23,252 nucleotides of DNA, taken from positions 1 through 23,252 of the forward strand of contig CAYNYF010000070.1 of assembly GCA_964401385.1 (NCBI GenBank), given 5' to 3'. Positions 15,353-23,223 of the stretch are shown in pieces. The notes under the pieces were generated by a model. It worked only from the letters and a program-made list of their open reading frames with translations, made no database searches and had not been told where the DNA came from. Made by a program: the position numbers and the translations under genes. Source of the stretch: CAYNYF01 sp964401385 (lineage in GTDB: Bacteria > Planctomycetota > Phycisphaerae > SM23-33). How positions within the stretch are numbered: position 1 is the stretch's first letter; each line of letters starts with the position of its first letter.

Positions 15353-15932
15353 ACCGGCCGGGAGCCGTTGTCGCTGCCCGTGCCTCGGCCGAGTCCCGGG
15401 CTTGCCCTTCCTTGGACGCGTCACCGTAGCGCGCCACGGCCACTTCGCTGGGTTCCCAGCCGGTGACGAACGCTCGAGCCTTGAGAATGCTGCCCGGCGG
15501 TATCCGGACCGGGGCGTCGTACGGATGCGAGCCGTGCGTCGGGTCCGCCGGCGGGATATCCCGTGGCCCGTCTTGGGTGTACTCGATGCTGCCGATCTCG
15601 TAGAAGATCTCGGCCTTGGCGTGCTTGCAGCGGATGGTCACCGGGAACGGCTTGTCGATATTTTTCTCGGCCGGGTAGAACTCCGGCTTGGGCGCCGGTT
15701 TGTCATGGGGCGGGTGATGCACCAGTGTTACTCCGACTGCCAGCAGGAGGAACACGCCGACCAGCACGATTGTCACCCAGGTGAACACGTCGCCGGTGCG
15801 GGTGCCGAATGCCGACTGCCCGGCCCCGCCGAAGGCCCCGCCAATGCCGGACCCGCGGCCGCGCTGAAGCAGGATGACAATGATCATCAGGATGCAGACA
15901 ATCAGGAAAAGCGTTGCCAGAAACGTAGCCAT
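15351..15932 (-). CDS. secG: SecG with C-terminal CHB_HEX_C-like domain
   Basis: SecG is the accessory subunit of the SecYEG translocon. From the ATG at 15932 the protein has 193 residues, about twice the usual length. Residues 1-71 are a normal SecG: helix 1 (about 2-22), LLQRGRGSGIGGAFGGAGQS with the conserved glycine-rich loop, and helix 2 (about 52-71). After a Pro/Lys linker (72-92), residues about 95-170 show the pattern of a chitobiase/hexosaminidase C-terminal beta-sandwich (CHB_HEX_C_1): AEIFYE, IEYTQDGPRD, YDAPVRIPPGSILKARAF, and GWEPSEVAVA. Since both SecG ends face the periplasm, this domain should be extracytoplasmic. A further in-frame extension upstream of 15932 lacks SecG features. 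It lies between tpiA and yicC; tpiA-secG is a common pair. Confidence 0.88.
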   Translation of the reverse strand: MATFLATLFLIVCILMIIVILLQRGRGSGIGGAFGGAGQSAFGTRTGDVFTWVTIVLVGVFLLLAVGVTLVHHPPHDKPAPKPEFYPAEKNIDKPFPVTIRCKHAKAEIFYEIGSIEYTQDGPRDIPPADPTHGSHPYDAPVRIPPGSILKARAFVTGWEPSEVAVARYGDASKEGQARDSAEARAATTAPGR

Positions 15933-16047
15933 CTTCGCTCTCTTGTTCGGTTGTCGGTTCGCGACCACCGGCTGCCGTTGCAGATACGGCCGGCGGCCCG
16001 CACGATTGCCTCCCTGCTGCGGGATCGGCAATCGAAATTCGTGATCG

Positions 16048-16806
16048 TTACATTCCTGCCTGCACGATGGCGGCGAAGTCGTCGGCCTTCAAACTGGCCC
16101 CGCCGACCAGGCAACCGTCGATGTCCTTACAGGCCAGCAGCTCGGCGGCGTTGCCGGGCTTGACCGACCCGCCGTACTGGATCCGCACGCCCTCGGCCGT
16201 GGGCGTGTCGTACAGCTCGGCCAGCAGGGCCCGAATCATCTTATGCACTTCCTGGGCCTGGTCAACCGTCGCGACCGCGCCGGTGCCGATGGCCCAGACC
16301 GGCTCGTACGCGATCGTCACCTTGCCCGCGTCGGCGCCGGAGAGCCCTTCCAGGCCCAGCCGAACCTGGCGCGACACCACGTCCCGCGTCTCGCCGGCCT
16401 GCCGCTCGGAAAGCAGCTCGCCGACGCACAGAATCGGCAGCAGCCCCTCCGTCAGGCACTTGAGCAGCTTGCGGTTCACCAGTTCGTCGGTCTCGCCGAT
16501 GACGTGCCGGCGCTCGCTGTGTCCGCAGATCACGTAGCGGCAACCGACGTCGACCAGCATGGCGGCGGAGATCTCGCCGGTGAACGCCCCGTCATTCTCG
16601 TAGAAGACGTCCTGGGCGCCCAGCGCGATCTTGGAGGGCCGCAGCAGCTCGCCCACGACGGCGAGGTGCACAAAGGGCGGGCAAACGGCCACGTCGACCG
16701 CGGCCACCGCGCCGATCCTCTCCACCAGCGCCGCAGACAGCTCCGCCGCGCCGGCTGAATTGGTGTTCATCTTCCAGTTGCCTGCGATAAAGGGCTTTCT
16801 GTCCAT
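16048..16806 (-). CDS. tpiA: Triosephosphate isomerase
   Basis: This glycolytic enzyme interconverts dihydroxyacetone phosphate and glyceraldehyde 3-phosphate. The 252-residue protein has all catalytic residues: Lys12 in GNWKMN, His96 in CGHSERR, and Glu168 in AYEPVWAIGTG. The phosphate-binding IQYGGSVKPGN is also present. Length is typical. GGAG (plus strand 16813-16816) lies 6 nt before the ATG at 16806. It is followed by secG after 115 bp, the common tpiA-secG order. Confidence 0.98.
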   Translation of the reverse strand: MDRKPFIAGNWKMNTNSAGAAELSAALVERIGAVAAVDVAVCPPFVHLAVVGELLRPSKIALGAQDVFYENDGAFTGEISAAMLVDVGCRYVICGHSERRHVIGETDELVNRKLLKCLTEGLLPILCVGELLSERQAGETRDVVSRQVRLGLEGLSGADAGKVTIAYEPVWAIGTGAVATVDQAQEVHKMIRALLAELYDTPTAEGVRIQYGGSVKPGNAAELLACKDIDGCLVGGASLKADDFAAIVQAGM

Positions 16807-16865
16807 TTAAAACTCCAACACGCCGCCGGCGCGAATCCATCGGAGTTCGCGCGAAGGGGCGTTCA

Positions 16866-17888
16866 TTAGCGCGAACTGGCGCTGCGTCCCAGGACCGCGC
16901 CGATCTTTCTGATCTGCTCGACCATCTCGCCGAACACCTCCGGCAGCAGGGCCTGCGGCCCGTCGCACCGCGCCTCCTCGGGCCGGTCGTGCACCTCGAC
17001 GATGATGCCGTCGGCACCGGCGGCGATGCCCGCCAGGGCCAGGGCGACGACGTACCGGCGATTGCCGGCGGCGTGCGAGGGGTCGACGATGACCGGCAGG
17101 TGACAGTAATGCTTGATCACCGGCACGGCCGAGACGTCCAGGGTGAACCGCACCTCGGCTTCGAAAGTCTTGATGCCGCGCTCGCACAGCACCACGTCGC
17201 GGTTGCCGCGAGAGAGAATGTACTCGGCGCTCATGAGGTATTCGCGGATGGTGGCGGCAAAGCCCCTCTTCATCAGAACGGGCTTGCCCGCGTCGCCCAC
17301 CTCCTTGAGCAGTTGGAAGTTCTGCGCGTTCCGCGCGCCGATCTGGAACATGTCCACGTATCGCCCGACCAGCTCGACGTCCGCGGCGGCCAGCACCTCC
17401 GAGACGATGGGCACGCCCAGCTCGTCGCCGACTTCGCGCAACATTTTCAGCCCCTCTTCGCCCAGGCCCTGGAAGTCGTACGGGCTGGTTCGGGCCTTGA
17501 ACGCCCCGCCGCGGAGCATGATCGCCCCGCGCTGGCTGACGGCGCGGCCGATTCGACCGACCATCTGGCGGTCTTCCACCGCGCAGGGGCCGGCGATGAT
17601 CGCCAGCTCAGCGCCGCCGAATTTCACGCCGGCCACCTCCACCACCGTGTTGTCGGTGTGGAACTCGCGCGAGGCCAGTTTGAACGGCTGCATGATCGGC
17701 ACCACGCGCTCCACCCCGTCTATCGCTTCCAGGGCGCCCTGGTGGTGGGGCTGTTTGTCGCCGATGGCGCCGATGATAGTGCGGAACTGCCCGCGCGACA
17801 GGTGCGGGGTCAGCCCCAGCTCGCCGATTCGCTCGAGGACGCGCTCGATCTGCGCCTCGGAGGCGCCGGGTTGCATGATCACGATCAT
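16866..17888 (-). CDS. aroF: DAHP synthase, type I-beta with N-terminal FL domain
   Basis: This enzyme condenses phosphoenolpyruvate and erythrose 4-phosphate at the entry to the shikimate pathway. The 340-residue protein has an N-terminal ferredoxin-like domain (about 1-75), as in the Thermotoga-type enzymes, where it gives feedback control by aromatic amino acids. The barrel follows with AGPCAVED, RGGAFKARTSPYDFQGLG, QIGARNAQNF, KRGF, CERGIKTFE, DPSHAAGNR and EVHDRPEEARCDGPQAL. Metal and substrate ligands appear intact. It lies directly downstream of pheA (89-bp gap), so the first step of the pathway and phenylalanine synthesis are likely expressed together. Confidence 0.96.
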   Translation of the reverse strand: MIVIMQPGASEAQIERVLERIGELGLTPHLSRGQFRTIIGAIGDKQPHHQGALEAIDGVERVVPIMQPFKLASREFHTDNTVVEVAGVKFGGAELAIIAGPCAVEDRQMVGRIGRAVSQRGAIMLRGGAFKARTSPYDFQGLGEEGLKMLREVGDELGVPIVSEVLAAADVELVGRYVDMFQIGARNAQNFQLLKEVGDAGKPVLMKRGFAATIREYLMSAEYILSRGNRDVVLCERGIKTFEAEVRFTLDVSAVPVIKHYCHLPVIVDPSHAAGNRRYVVALALAGIAAGADGIIVEVHDRPEEARCDGPQALLPEVFGEMVEQIRKIGAVLGRSASSR

Positions 17889-17977
17889 TCCGATTCACAC
17901 TTCCCCGTGGCAACCGCCTTCGGTCCCGGTGGAAAGCTCCTGTTGCTTTGCCATTGGCCGCTTCCAGTTGACGGCAA

Positions 17978-19081
17978 CTACACCGGGGTGGAGACCTTGG
18001 GGTAACTGCCCAACACGTGCATTTCCAGGCAGTGCGGCCGGGCCTCTTCCACGGCCTTGGCAACGTGGGCCTCCTGGATGTGTCCCTCGCAGTCGACGAA
18101 GAAGTAATACTCCCAGTTGCGTCGCTTGCTCGGGCGGGTGTCGATGTTGGTCATGTTGACCCCATACTTGCCCAGCACGTTGAGCACTTTCACCAGCGCC
18201 CCGGCCCGGTGGGCGGTGGTGAACATCAGGGTGGTCTTGTCAGAGCCGGTGGGCTTGGGAGTCTCGCCGCCGATGATGAAAAACCGGGTCATGTTGGAGG
18301 AGGTATCTTCGATATTGGCAAATACCACCTTCAGGTCATACAGCTCCGCCGCCAGCGTCGACCCGATCGCCCCCAGTCCGTCCTGCCGGGTGGCCATCTC
18401 CGCTGCCTTTGCCGAACTGGCCGTGGGAATCAAGTCGGCCTTGTGAGCGCTGCGGGAGAGCCAGTTGCGACACTGGGCGAAGACCTCGGGTCTGGACGCT
18501 ATGGTTGTGATCTCGTCGGGGGCGCAGTTGGCCAGCAAGTTGTGATGGATCTCCACCAGCACCTCGGCGCAGATGCACACGTCGTTGTCGACAAAGGCGT
18601 CCATGGTCTCGATGACGCCGCCGCCGACGCTGTTCTCTATCGGCACCAGCCCCAGGTCGACGTGTCCGCGATTCAACTCCTCGAACACGGCGCGGATGTC
18701 GGCCAGCGGCAGGTACTCCACCGAGGCGCCGAATTTCCGCATCGCGGCCATATGGGAAAAGCTCCCCTCCGGGCCGAGGTAGCCGATGCGGAGCGGCTGT
18801 TCCAGGACGAAGGACCCGCTCATCAGCTCTCGGTAGATCGCCTGGAGGGTTCTCTGGGGCAACGGACCCTTGTTCAGGCCCGCGACTAGATCCAGAACGG
18901 CCTTTTCCCGGTCCGGGGCGTAGATCTGCGCGCCGTTGGCTCGCTTGGTCTTGCCCACGTTGATCACGACCTCTGCCCGGGCGTTCAGCAGCGCCACAAT
19001 CCGGCCGTCCAGTTCGTCGATCTGCTTTCGCAGGGCCTCCAAGTCAAGTTGGTCGCCCTGTTCAGGGCCTGTTTCGGGCAT
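17978..19081 (-). CDS. pheA: Chorismate mutase-prephenate dehydratase (P-protein)
   Basis: This bifunctional enzyme converts chorismate to prephenate and then to phenylpyruvate. The 367-residue protein has an AroQ chorismate mutase domain (about 12-95, LDLEALRKQIDELDGRIVAL), a prephenate dehydratase domain (about 97-275, GYLGPEGSFSH and the catalytic TRF at 265-267), and an ACT domain (about 285-360, with RAGALVKVL and DTRP at 314-317 in place of the usual ESRP) that binds phenylalanine. The start at 19081 is chosen because the mutase begins directly after it. The open frame runs on to 19306 in very GC-rich sequence without family similarity. It heads the - strand operon. Confidence 0.95.
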   Translation of the reverse strand: MPETGPEQGDQLDLEALRKQIDELDGRIVALLNARAEVVINVGKTKRANGAQIYAPDREKAVLDLVAGLNKGPLPQRTLQAIYRELMSGSFVLEQPLRIGYLGPEGSFSHMAAMRKFGASVEYLPLADIRAVFEELNRGHVDLGLVPIENSVGGGVIETMDAFVDNDVCICAEVLVEIHHNLLANCAPDEITTIASRPEVFAQCRNWLSRSAHKADLIPTASSAKAAEMATRQDGLGAIGSTLAAELYDLKVVFANIEDTSSNMTRFFIIGGETPKPTGSDKTTLMFTTAHRAGALVKVLNVLGKYGVNMTNIDTRPSKRRNWEYYFFVDCEGHIQEAHVAKAVEEARPHCLEMHVLGSYPKVSTPV

Positions 19082-19434
19082 TCTTTCACACCGAAAGTGA
19101 CACCGGTCCAGCCGGCAATTCCCAATCGAACCTGTTCTTTTAACCTCCCGGGCAACGGCGGTCAAGACGGTTTTCAAACCCGGGCGCCGCCCCCCGAGGC
19201 CCCGTCCCGCCGCCGCCCCGGCCGCGGCGGCAGGCGCGTCCGGCGGCGAGGGGGCCGGGACGGCCGGTCCTCCACGGGCGGGATCGTACCGGATTAGTGC
19301 TCGCAAGTCATTCCTTCCTAAAGAGATCGCGTCTTTGGGTCGACCTAAAATCCGCCCGGACTCCGCTGTACAGTCCCCAGCGCCGGTGCAATAGTGCGGA
19401 ATTGTTTGCGCGGACTGGACTTAAAGAGATTCGT
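19082..19434. other. Divergent intergenic region pheA / GGDEF-HD-GYP gene
   Basis: This 353-bp region separates divergent genes. Its pheA-proximal part holds the promoter listed separately. The middle (about 19180-19275) is almost pure G and C with runs of CGCCG. The part from about 19290 is notably richer in A and T and probably carries the promoter of the + strand gene. TAAAAT at 19346-19351 resembles a -10 box, but I see no matching -35. No small gene is evident. Confidence 0.45.
19137..19165 (-). promoter_or_regulatory. Putative sigma70-like promoter of the pheA operon
   Basis: On the minus strand, TTGACC (19165-19160) and TAAAAG (19142-19137) are separated by 17 nt. The -35 matches 5 of 6 consensus bases and the -10 matches 4 of 6. 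Transcription would start near 19130, leaving a leader of about 49 nt before the pheA ATG. Confidence 0.5.
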
Positions 19435-21672
19435 GTGATCGTGGAGAAGCGGTTCGTAAAGTCGTGCTACGTGCTCGCCGCGGTCGCTGTGGTCTGGATC
19501 GGCGGAATTGTCCTGTTGGACTTGGGATACGTTCGCCCGAGCTTCAAGAGTCAGGCGCGTCGGGCTGAGAAGCAAATCGCGGGGACGTGGCTGCGGCTGA
19601 CCCACTACTTCATCCAGGATCGCGAAGACCAGTTGCTGCGCAACACCATGGACTTGGGCCGATGGCTCGCCACCAGAGGATACCTCAACGACCCCAACCA
19701 GGCTCCCACGCCGATTCCGGTTCTCGCTGAATGGCTGAAGGAGCACAATATCCCCACGGCGGCCTTCTGCGACGCCCAACGCCGGGTGATCTGGGCATGG
19801 ACGGTCGGCCCCGATGGCAGGCTGACGCAGGAACAACGCCTGCCGCCGGGCAAGGACCTCAGCGAACTGGGCGTGTTCCGGCTTTCCCGGGCCGACGAAA
19901 GGGCTGCCGGGCTGACCCAGACGCCGCTGGGCCCGGCCGTGTTCGCCCGATGTGCGGCGCGCCCGACGGAGCGGGCCGGCCCGGTCGGCTTTCTGGTGAC
20001 CATCGGGCCCATGGACGATTCGTTCTTCGCCGAGCTGTCGGCAATGGTGGGCGCCACTGTCAACCTCAGGGAAGATCCCAAGCCGTCCGCCGAAGCGGCC
20101 GAGCTGTCGCCCTGCCCGTCCGTTCGGCGAAGCGAGGATCACTCTCTGCTCGCCACCAAACCCTTGCGCTTCTCGACGGGGGAGCCGGCTGGGTATCTCC
20201 TCGTGCGCGGCAAGGCTGCGTCCAGCTACTGGCAGAGCCGGGCCCTCGCCTATGCCATGACCACCAGCTTGGTTTGGGGAACGACCTTTGCCGTGCTGGT
20301 GATCCTCGTCCTTCACGTGCTCGTCTCGGGGCCGACGGCCAAGTTGCTCAAGCGAGTCGAGCGCCTCCAATCGGGGCAGTCTGTGGAGAACCTCTCGGCC
20401 GGCTTGCGGGGCGAGGCGCTGGGCCTGGCCAAGCGCTTTGAGCAAGTCCTGGCCCGCATTGAGAAGCTCTCCGAGACCGATTCGCTCACCGGGGTCAGCA
20501 ATCGGCGTTCTTTCCAGCAGGCGTTCGCTCGCGAGTTCCGGCGCGCCCGCCGCTATCACCGACCTTTGGCGCTGGCGATCATGGACGTGGATTTCCTGAA
20601 GGCCGCCAACGACGTGCTGGGCCACCAAACCGGAGACCTGATCTTGCAGGTCTTCGTGAAGGTGGTTCTGGACAGCGTTCGCACTTCCGACCTCACGGCC
20701 CGGCTGGGAGGCGACGAGTTCGGCGTGCTCATGCCGGAGGCCGACGGGCGGCAGGCCGCCGCCGTGGTCGAGCGCATCCGCGCCTCCTTTGCCGCCAAGT
20801 CGATCGGCCGGGGGGAAGTGAAGATCTCGCCCACGGTGAGCATCGGCGTGGCCGATCTGACCGCCGGTCAGGCGGACACGCCCGGCGCCCTGTTCAACCT
20901 CGCCGACAAGGCGCTGTACACCGCCAAGGGCGCCGGAAGAAATCGAGTCGTCCGCGCCGCCGAGATGGACGACCTCGCCGAGCTGGCCGACGGCGACCGC
21001 GAGAACAAGTTGAGTCAGCTCGCCAGGCAACTGACGGGTCTCGACGGCAAGTTCAAACGGCTGTTCGTCGAGGCCATCGGCGGATTGATCTCGGCCCTGG
21101 AGGCCCGCGACCAGCACACGGCCAACCACTCCGAAAAGGTGCGCTACTACGCCACCCTGATCGCCCGCGAGATGAAGCTGCCCGAGCGCAGCATTGAACA
21201 CATCGCGCGGGCGGCCATCCTGCACGACATCGGCAAGATCGGCCTGCCCGACACCGTCCTGCTGAAGGAAGGGCTTCTGAATGACCAGGAGTGGGAGCTG
21301 GTCAAGCGTCATCCTCTCATCGGTGTCCATATCATGGAGGGCATGGAGTTCCTCGACCAGGAGATCCTCACCGTTCGCCATCACCACGAGCGATACGATG
21401 GCGGAGGCTATCCGGAGGGTCTGTCCGCTTCGTCCATTCCGCTGGGGGCGCGGATCCTGCTGGTGGCGGATGCCTTTGATGCGATGACCTCCCCGCGCAC
21501 GTATCGCGATAGCATGTCTGTGGAACGGGCACTGGACGAACTCCGCCGCGGCAGCGGCGCCCAGTTCGATCCGGCCGTGGTGTCGGCCTTTCTGAAGGTC
21601 GTGGAAAGGGGCCAGGTCAGCGGCCAGGCCTTCACCGTGGCCCAGGCCGCCGCGCCCGGCTCTTCGGAATGA
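19435..21672 (+). CDS. Membrane sensor with GGDEF and HD-GYP domains
   Basis: This protein probably both makes and degrades the second messenger cyclic di-GMP. From the GTG at 19435 (AAAGAG lies 6 nt upstream) it has 745 residues. A membrane helix (about 10-30) precedes a roughly 240-residue extracytoplasmic sensor region and a second helix (about 273-300) with a short HAMP-like stretch. The cyclase domain (about 335-500) has the full GGDEF at 425-429 and the inhibitory I-site RTSD five residues before it. The phosphodiesterase domain (about 540-730) has HDIGK with HD at 597-598, HHERYDGGGYP with GYP at 658-660, and other metal-ligand motifs. Both catalytic motifs are intact. The ligand is unknown; the sensor region matches nothing I recognise. 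The open frame extends upstream to 19297, but the sequence before 19435 lacks protein character. GTG 19441 is an alternative start. Confidence 0.92.
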   Translation: MIVEKRFVKSCYVLAAVAVVWIGGIVLLDLGYVRPSFKSQARRAEKQIAGTWLRLTHYFIQDREDQLLRNTMDLGRWLATRGYLNDPNQAPTPIPVLAEWLKEHNIPTAAFCDAQRRVIWAWTVGPDGRLTQEQRLPPGKDLSELGVFRLSRADERAAGLTQTPLGPAVFARCAARPTERAGPVGFLVTIGPMDDSFFAELSAMVGATVNLREDPKPSAEAAELSPCPSVRRSEDHSLLATKPLRFSTGEPAGYLLVRGKAASSYWQSRALAYAMTTSLVWGTTFAVLVILVLHVLVSGPTAKLLKRVERLQSGQSVENLSAGLRGEALGLAKRFEQVLARIEKLSETDSLTGVSNRRSFQQAFAREFRRARRYHRPLALAIMDVDFLKAANDVLGHQTGDLILQVFVKVVLDSVRTSDLTARLGGDEFGVLMPEADGRQAAAVVERIRASFAAKSIGRGEVKISPTVSIGVADLTAGQADTPGALFNLADKALYTAKGAGRNRVVRAAEMDDLAELADGDRENKLSQLARQLTGLDGKFKRLFVEAIGGLISALEARDQHTANHSEKVRYYATLIAREMKLPERSIEHIARAAILHDIGKIGLPDTVLLKEGLLNDQEWELVKRHPLIGVHIMEGMEFLDQEILTVRHHHERYDGGGYPEGLSASSIPLGARILLVADAFDAMTSPRTYRDSMSVERALDELRRGSGAQFDPAVVSAFLKVVERGQVSGQAFTVAQAAAPGSSE

Positions 21673-21699
21673 CCGCCGCCCGGATTCGGAGCCAACGGC

Positions 21700-21729
21700 T
21701 TGACCGCCGGGGCCCATGCCGCGTAGAAT
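21700..21729 (+). promoter_or_regulatory. Putative sigma70-like promoter of the oxidoreductase gene
   Basis: TTGACC (21700-21705) and TAGAAT (21724-21729) are separated by 18 nt, each matching 5 of 6 consensus bases. Transcription would start near 21736, about 145 nt before the ATG at 21880. The 5' leader shows no riboswitch that I recognise. Confidence 0.55.
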
Positions 21730-21865
21730 CCTCGGCCGCCGCGGTCGCCGCGTCACCCCCGGACCCCCGGCGGCCGAAGGCGTGGTCAACAGCGCCAGAG
21801 ACGGCTTCACCTTCTCTGGAGAATCGTCCCGCACGGGTCTGTCAATCAGTCGGACTTGCCAGCAG

Positions 21866-21870
21866 AAAGG
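21866..21870 (+). promoter_or_regulatory. Ribosome binding site of the oxidoreductase
   Basis: AAAGG ends 9 nt before the ATG at 21880. An in-frame TTG at 21856 lies upstream of this site, so 21880 is preferred. Confidence 0.6.
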
Positions 21871-21879
21871 TTCCATCCC

Positions 21880-22920
21880 ATGGCCAAGACAATCAAGGTG
21901 GGGATCATCGGCTCCGGCGGCATCTCGAGGATGCACCTGGAGGGCTACCAGAAATGCCCCAACGTGGAGGTGATCGCCACCTGCGACATCGTCCCCGAGC
22001 GGGCCAAGGCCCAGGCCGCCCGCTTCAACATCCCCAAGTGGTTCACCTCCGCCGGCCGGCTGCTCCGCCTGAAGGACATCGACGCCGTCAGCGTCTGCAC
22101 CCCGAACATCGATCACAAGCGCTCGACCATCAAGGCCCTCCAAGCGGGCAAGCACGTGCTCTGCGAGAAGCCCATGGCCTTGAACGCCCGCGAGGGCCGG
22201 CAGATGATCGACGCGGCCAGGAAGGCCCGCAGGAAGCTCATGATCGCCTACAACAACCGCTTCCGCGCCGACGCCCGCTTCCTCAAGAAGACCATCGACG
22301 GCGGCGCCATCGGCAAGCCGTACTACGCCCGCAGCCTCAGCATTCGCCGCCGCGGCGTGCCCAGTTGGGGCGTCTTCGGGCAGAAGAAGCTCCAGGGCGG
22401 CGGGCCGCTGATCGACATCGGCGTCCACATGATCGACCTCACCTGGTACCTGATGGGCTGCCCCAGGCCCGTCAGCGTCTCCGGCAAAACCTATGAAACC
22501 ATCGGCGCCACCCCCGGCCACGTGGGCCAGTTCGGGCCGTGGGACCACAAGACCTACGACGTCGAGGACTTCGCCGTCGCCCTGGTGCGGTTCGCCAACC
22601 GGGCGACCATGATCATCGAGTCGGCCTTTTGCGTGAACCTCGACCGGAACGTCTTCGGCTGCCACATCGTCGGCGACAAGGGCGGGGCGAGCCTCGACCC
22701 GCTCACCGTCCAGGTGGAGATGGGCGGACACCTGATGGACTGCACCCCCAACCACCTGCCCAAGATCAACGGCTATAGCGCCGAGGTGGCCGCCTTCGTC
22801 GACGCCATCGCCAAGGGCAAGGCCGTGCCCGTGCCCGCTACCGAGGCCATCTGGACCAGCAAGATGATCGACGCCATCTACGCCTCCGGCCGGCAGAACA
22901 AGGAGATCCGCCTCAAATAA
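21880..22920 (+). CDS. GFO/IDH/MocA family NAD(P)-dependent oxidoreductase
   Basis: This 346-residue protein has the Rossmann nucleotide-binding start KVGIIGSGGISRMH, the signature CEKPMALN with EKP at 96-98, and DIGVHMIDLTWYLMG with the DxGxH motif at 179-183. The C-terminal part is the mixed alpha/beta substrate domain of the family. Such enzymes act on sugars, inositols or related polyols; the substrate here cannot be read from sequence. No Tat or Sec signal is present, so it is cytoplasmic, unlike the many Tat-exported planctomycete members. It stands alone behind its own promoter and is followed by a strong hairpin. Confidence 0.93.
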   Translation: MAKTIKVGIIGSGGISRMHLEGYQKCPNVEVIATCDIVPERAKAQAARFNIPKWFTSAGRLLRLKDIDAVSVCTPNIDHKRSTIKALQAGKHVLCEKPMALNAREGRQMIDAARKARRKLMIAYNNRFRADARFLKKTIDGGAIGKPYYARSLSIRRRGVPSWGVFGQKKLQGGGPLIDIGVHMIDLTWYLMGCPRPVSVSGKTYETIGATPGHVGQFGPWDHKTYDVEDFAVALVRFANRATMIIESAFCVNLDRNVFGCHIVGDKGGASLDPLTVQVEMGGHLMDCTPNHLPKINGYSAEVAAFVDAIAKGKAVPVPATEAIWTSKMIDAIYASGRQNKEIRLK

Positions 22921-22923
22921 CTG

Positions 22924-22945
22924 CCTGCCCGCCGGGGCGGGCAGG
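22924..22945 (+). terminator. Perfect hairpin after the oxidoreductase
   Basis: CCTGCCCGCC (22924-22933) and GGCGGGCAGG (22936-22945) are exact inverted copies, centred on GG, starting 3 nt after the TAA. It would form a very stable RNA stem. No T-run follows, so it may act as a weak terminator or 3' end stabiliser. The CCTGCCCGCC motif recurs in altered form in the repeats downstream. Confidence 0.5.
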
Positions 22946-23009
22946 AATTCAGCAATCACACAATTCAGCAAGTCAGCAATGGGGCAGCAAGACGCAAAGG
23001 AACGCAACG
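22944..23009. repeat. ATTCAGCAA repeat unit, copy A
   Basis: This unit reads GGAATTCAGCAAT, a second ATTCAGCAAG, TCAGCAAT, then GGGGCAGCAAG and GGAACGCAACGA. A related copy with the same order of words lies at 23165-23223, on the far side of the inverted-repeat element. Confidence 0.6.
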
Positions 23010-23026
23010 ACTTGCCTGCCTGGGTT

Positions 23027-23110
23027 GGTGCCATGCTTCTGCAGCCCGCCTACCAGCTGGTGGGCAGGCCCGCCTACCTACCGGAGGTGGGCAGGCAGAA
23101 GCATGCCACC
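23027..23110. repeat. Nested inverted-repeat element
   Basis: Outer arms of 16 nt (23027-23042, GGTGCCATGCTTCTGC, and 23095-23110, GCAGAAGCATGCCACC) pair at 15 of 16 positions. Between them lie two tandem, imperfectly palindromic units, 23044-23067 and 23068-23094, both starting GCCCGCCTACC and ending GGTGGGCAG. The whole resembles a non-coding, REP-like or miniature mobile repeat. No gene is encoded. Confidence 0.7.
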
Positions 23111-23164
23111 CTGTGTTGCCTGGCCCTGAACGCAAAGACCCGCCTGCCTAGCCGGCCCGTGGCC

Positions 23165-23223
23165 GGAATTCAGCAATTCAGCAATTGGGAGCAAAACCCA
23201 AGGGAACGCAAAGAAACGCAACG
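23165..23223. repeat. ATTCAGCAA repeat unit, copy B
   Basis: GGAATTCAGCAATTCAGCAA is followed by TTGGGAGCAAAAC, GGGAACGCAAAG and AAACGCAACG. It repeats the word order of copy A with point changes and small length differences. Confidence 0.6.

Noticed and set aside
19082..19130. Phenylalanine attenuator or T-box in the pheA leader.
   Set aside because: The leader is only about 49 nt, with no Phe-rich leader peptide, no T-box sequence and no terminator with a U-run.
19345..23034. A 1229-codon open frame on the minus strand.
   Set aside because: It lies antisense to the GGDEF-HD-GYP and oxidoreductase genes, both of which have clear family motifs. Its translation is low-complexity in His, Gly, Arg and Asp, the usual result of antisense reading in GC-rich DNA.
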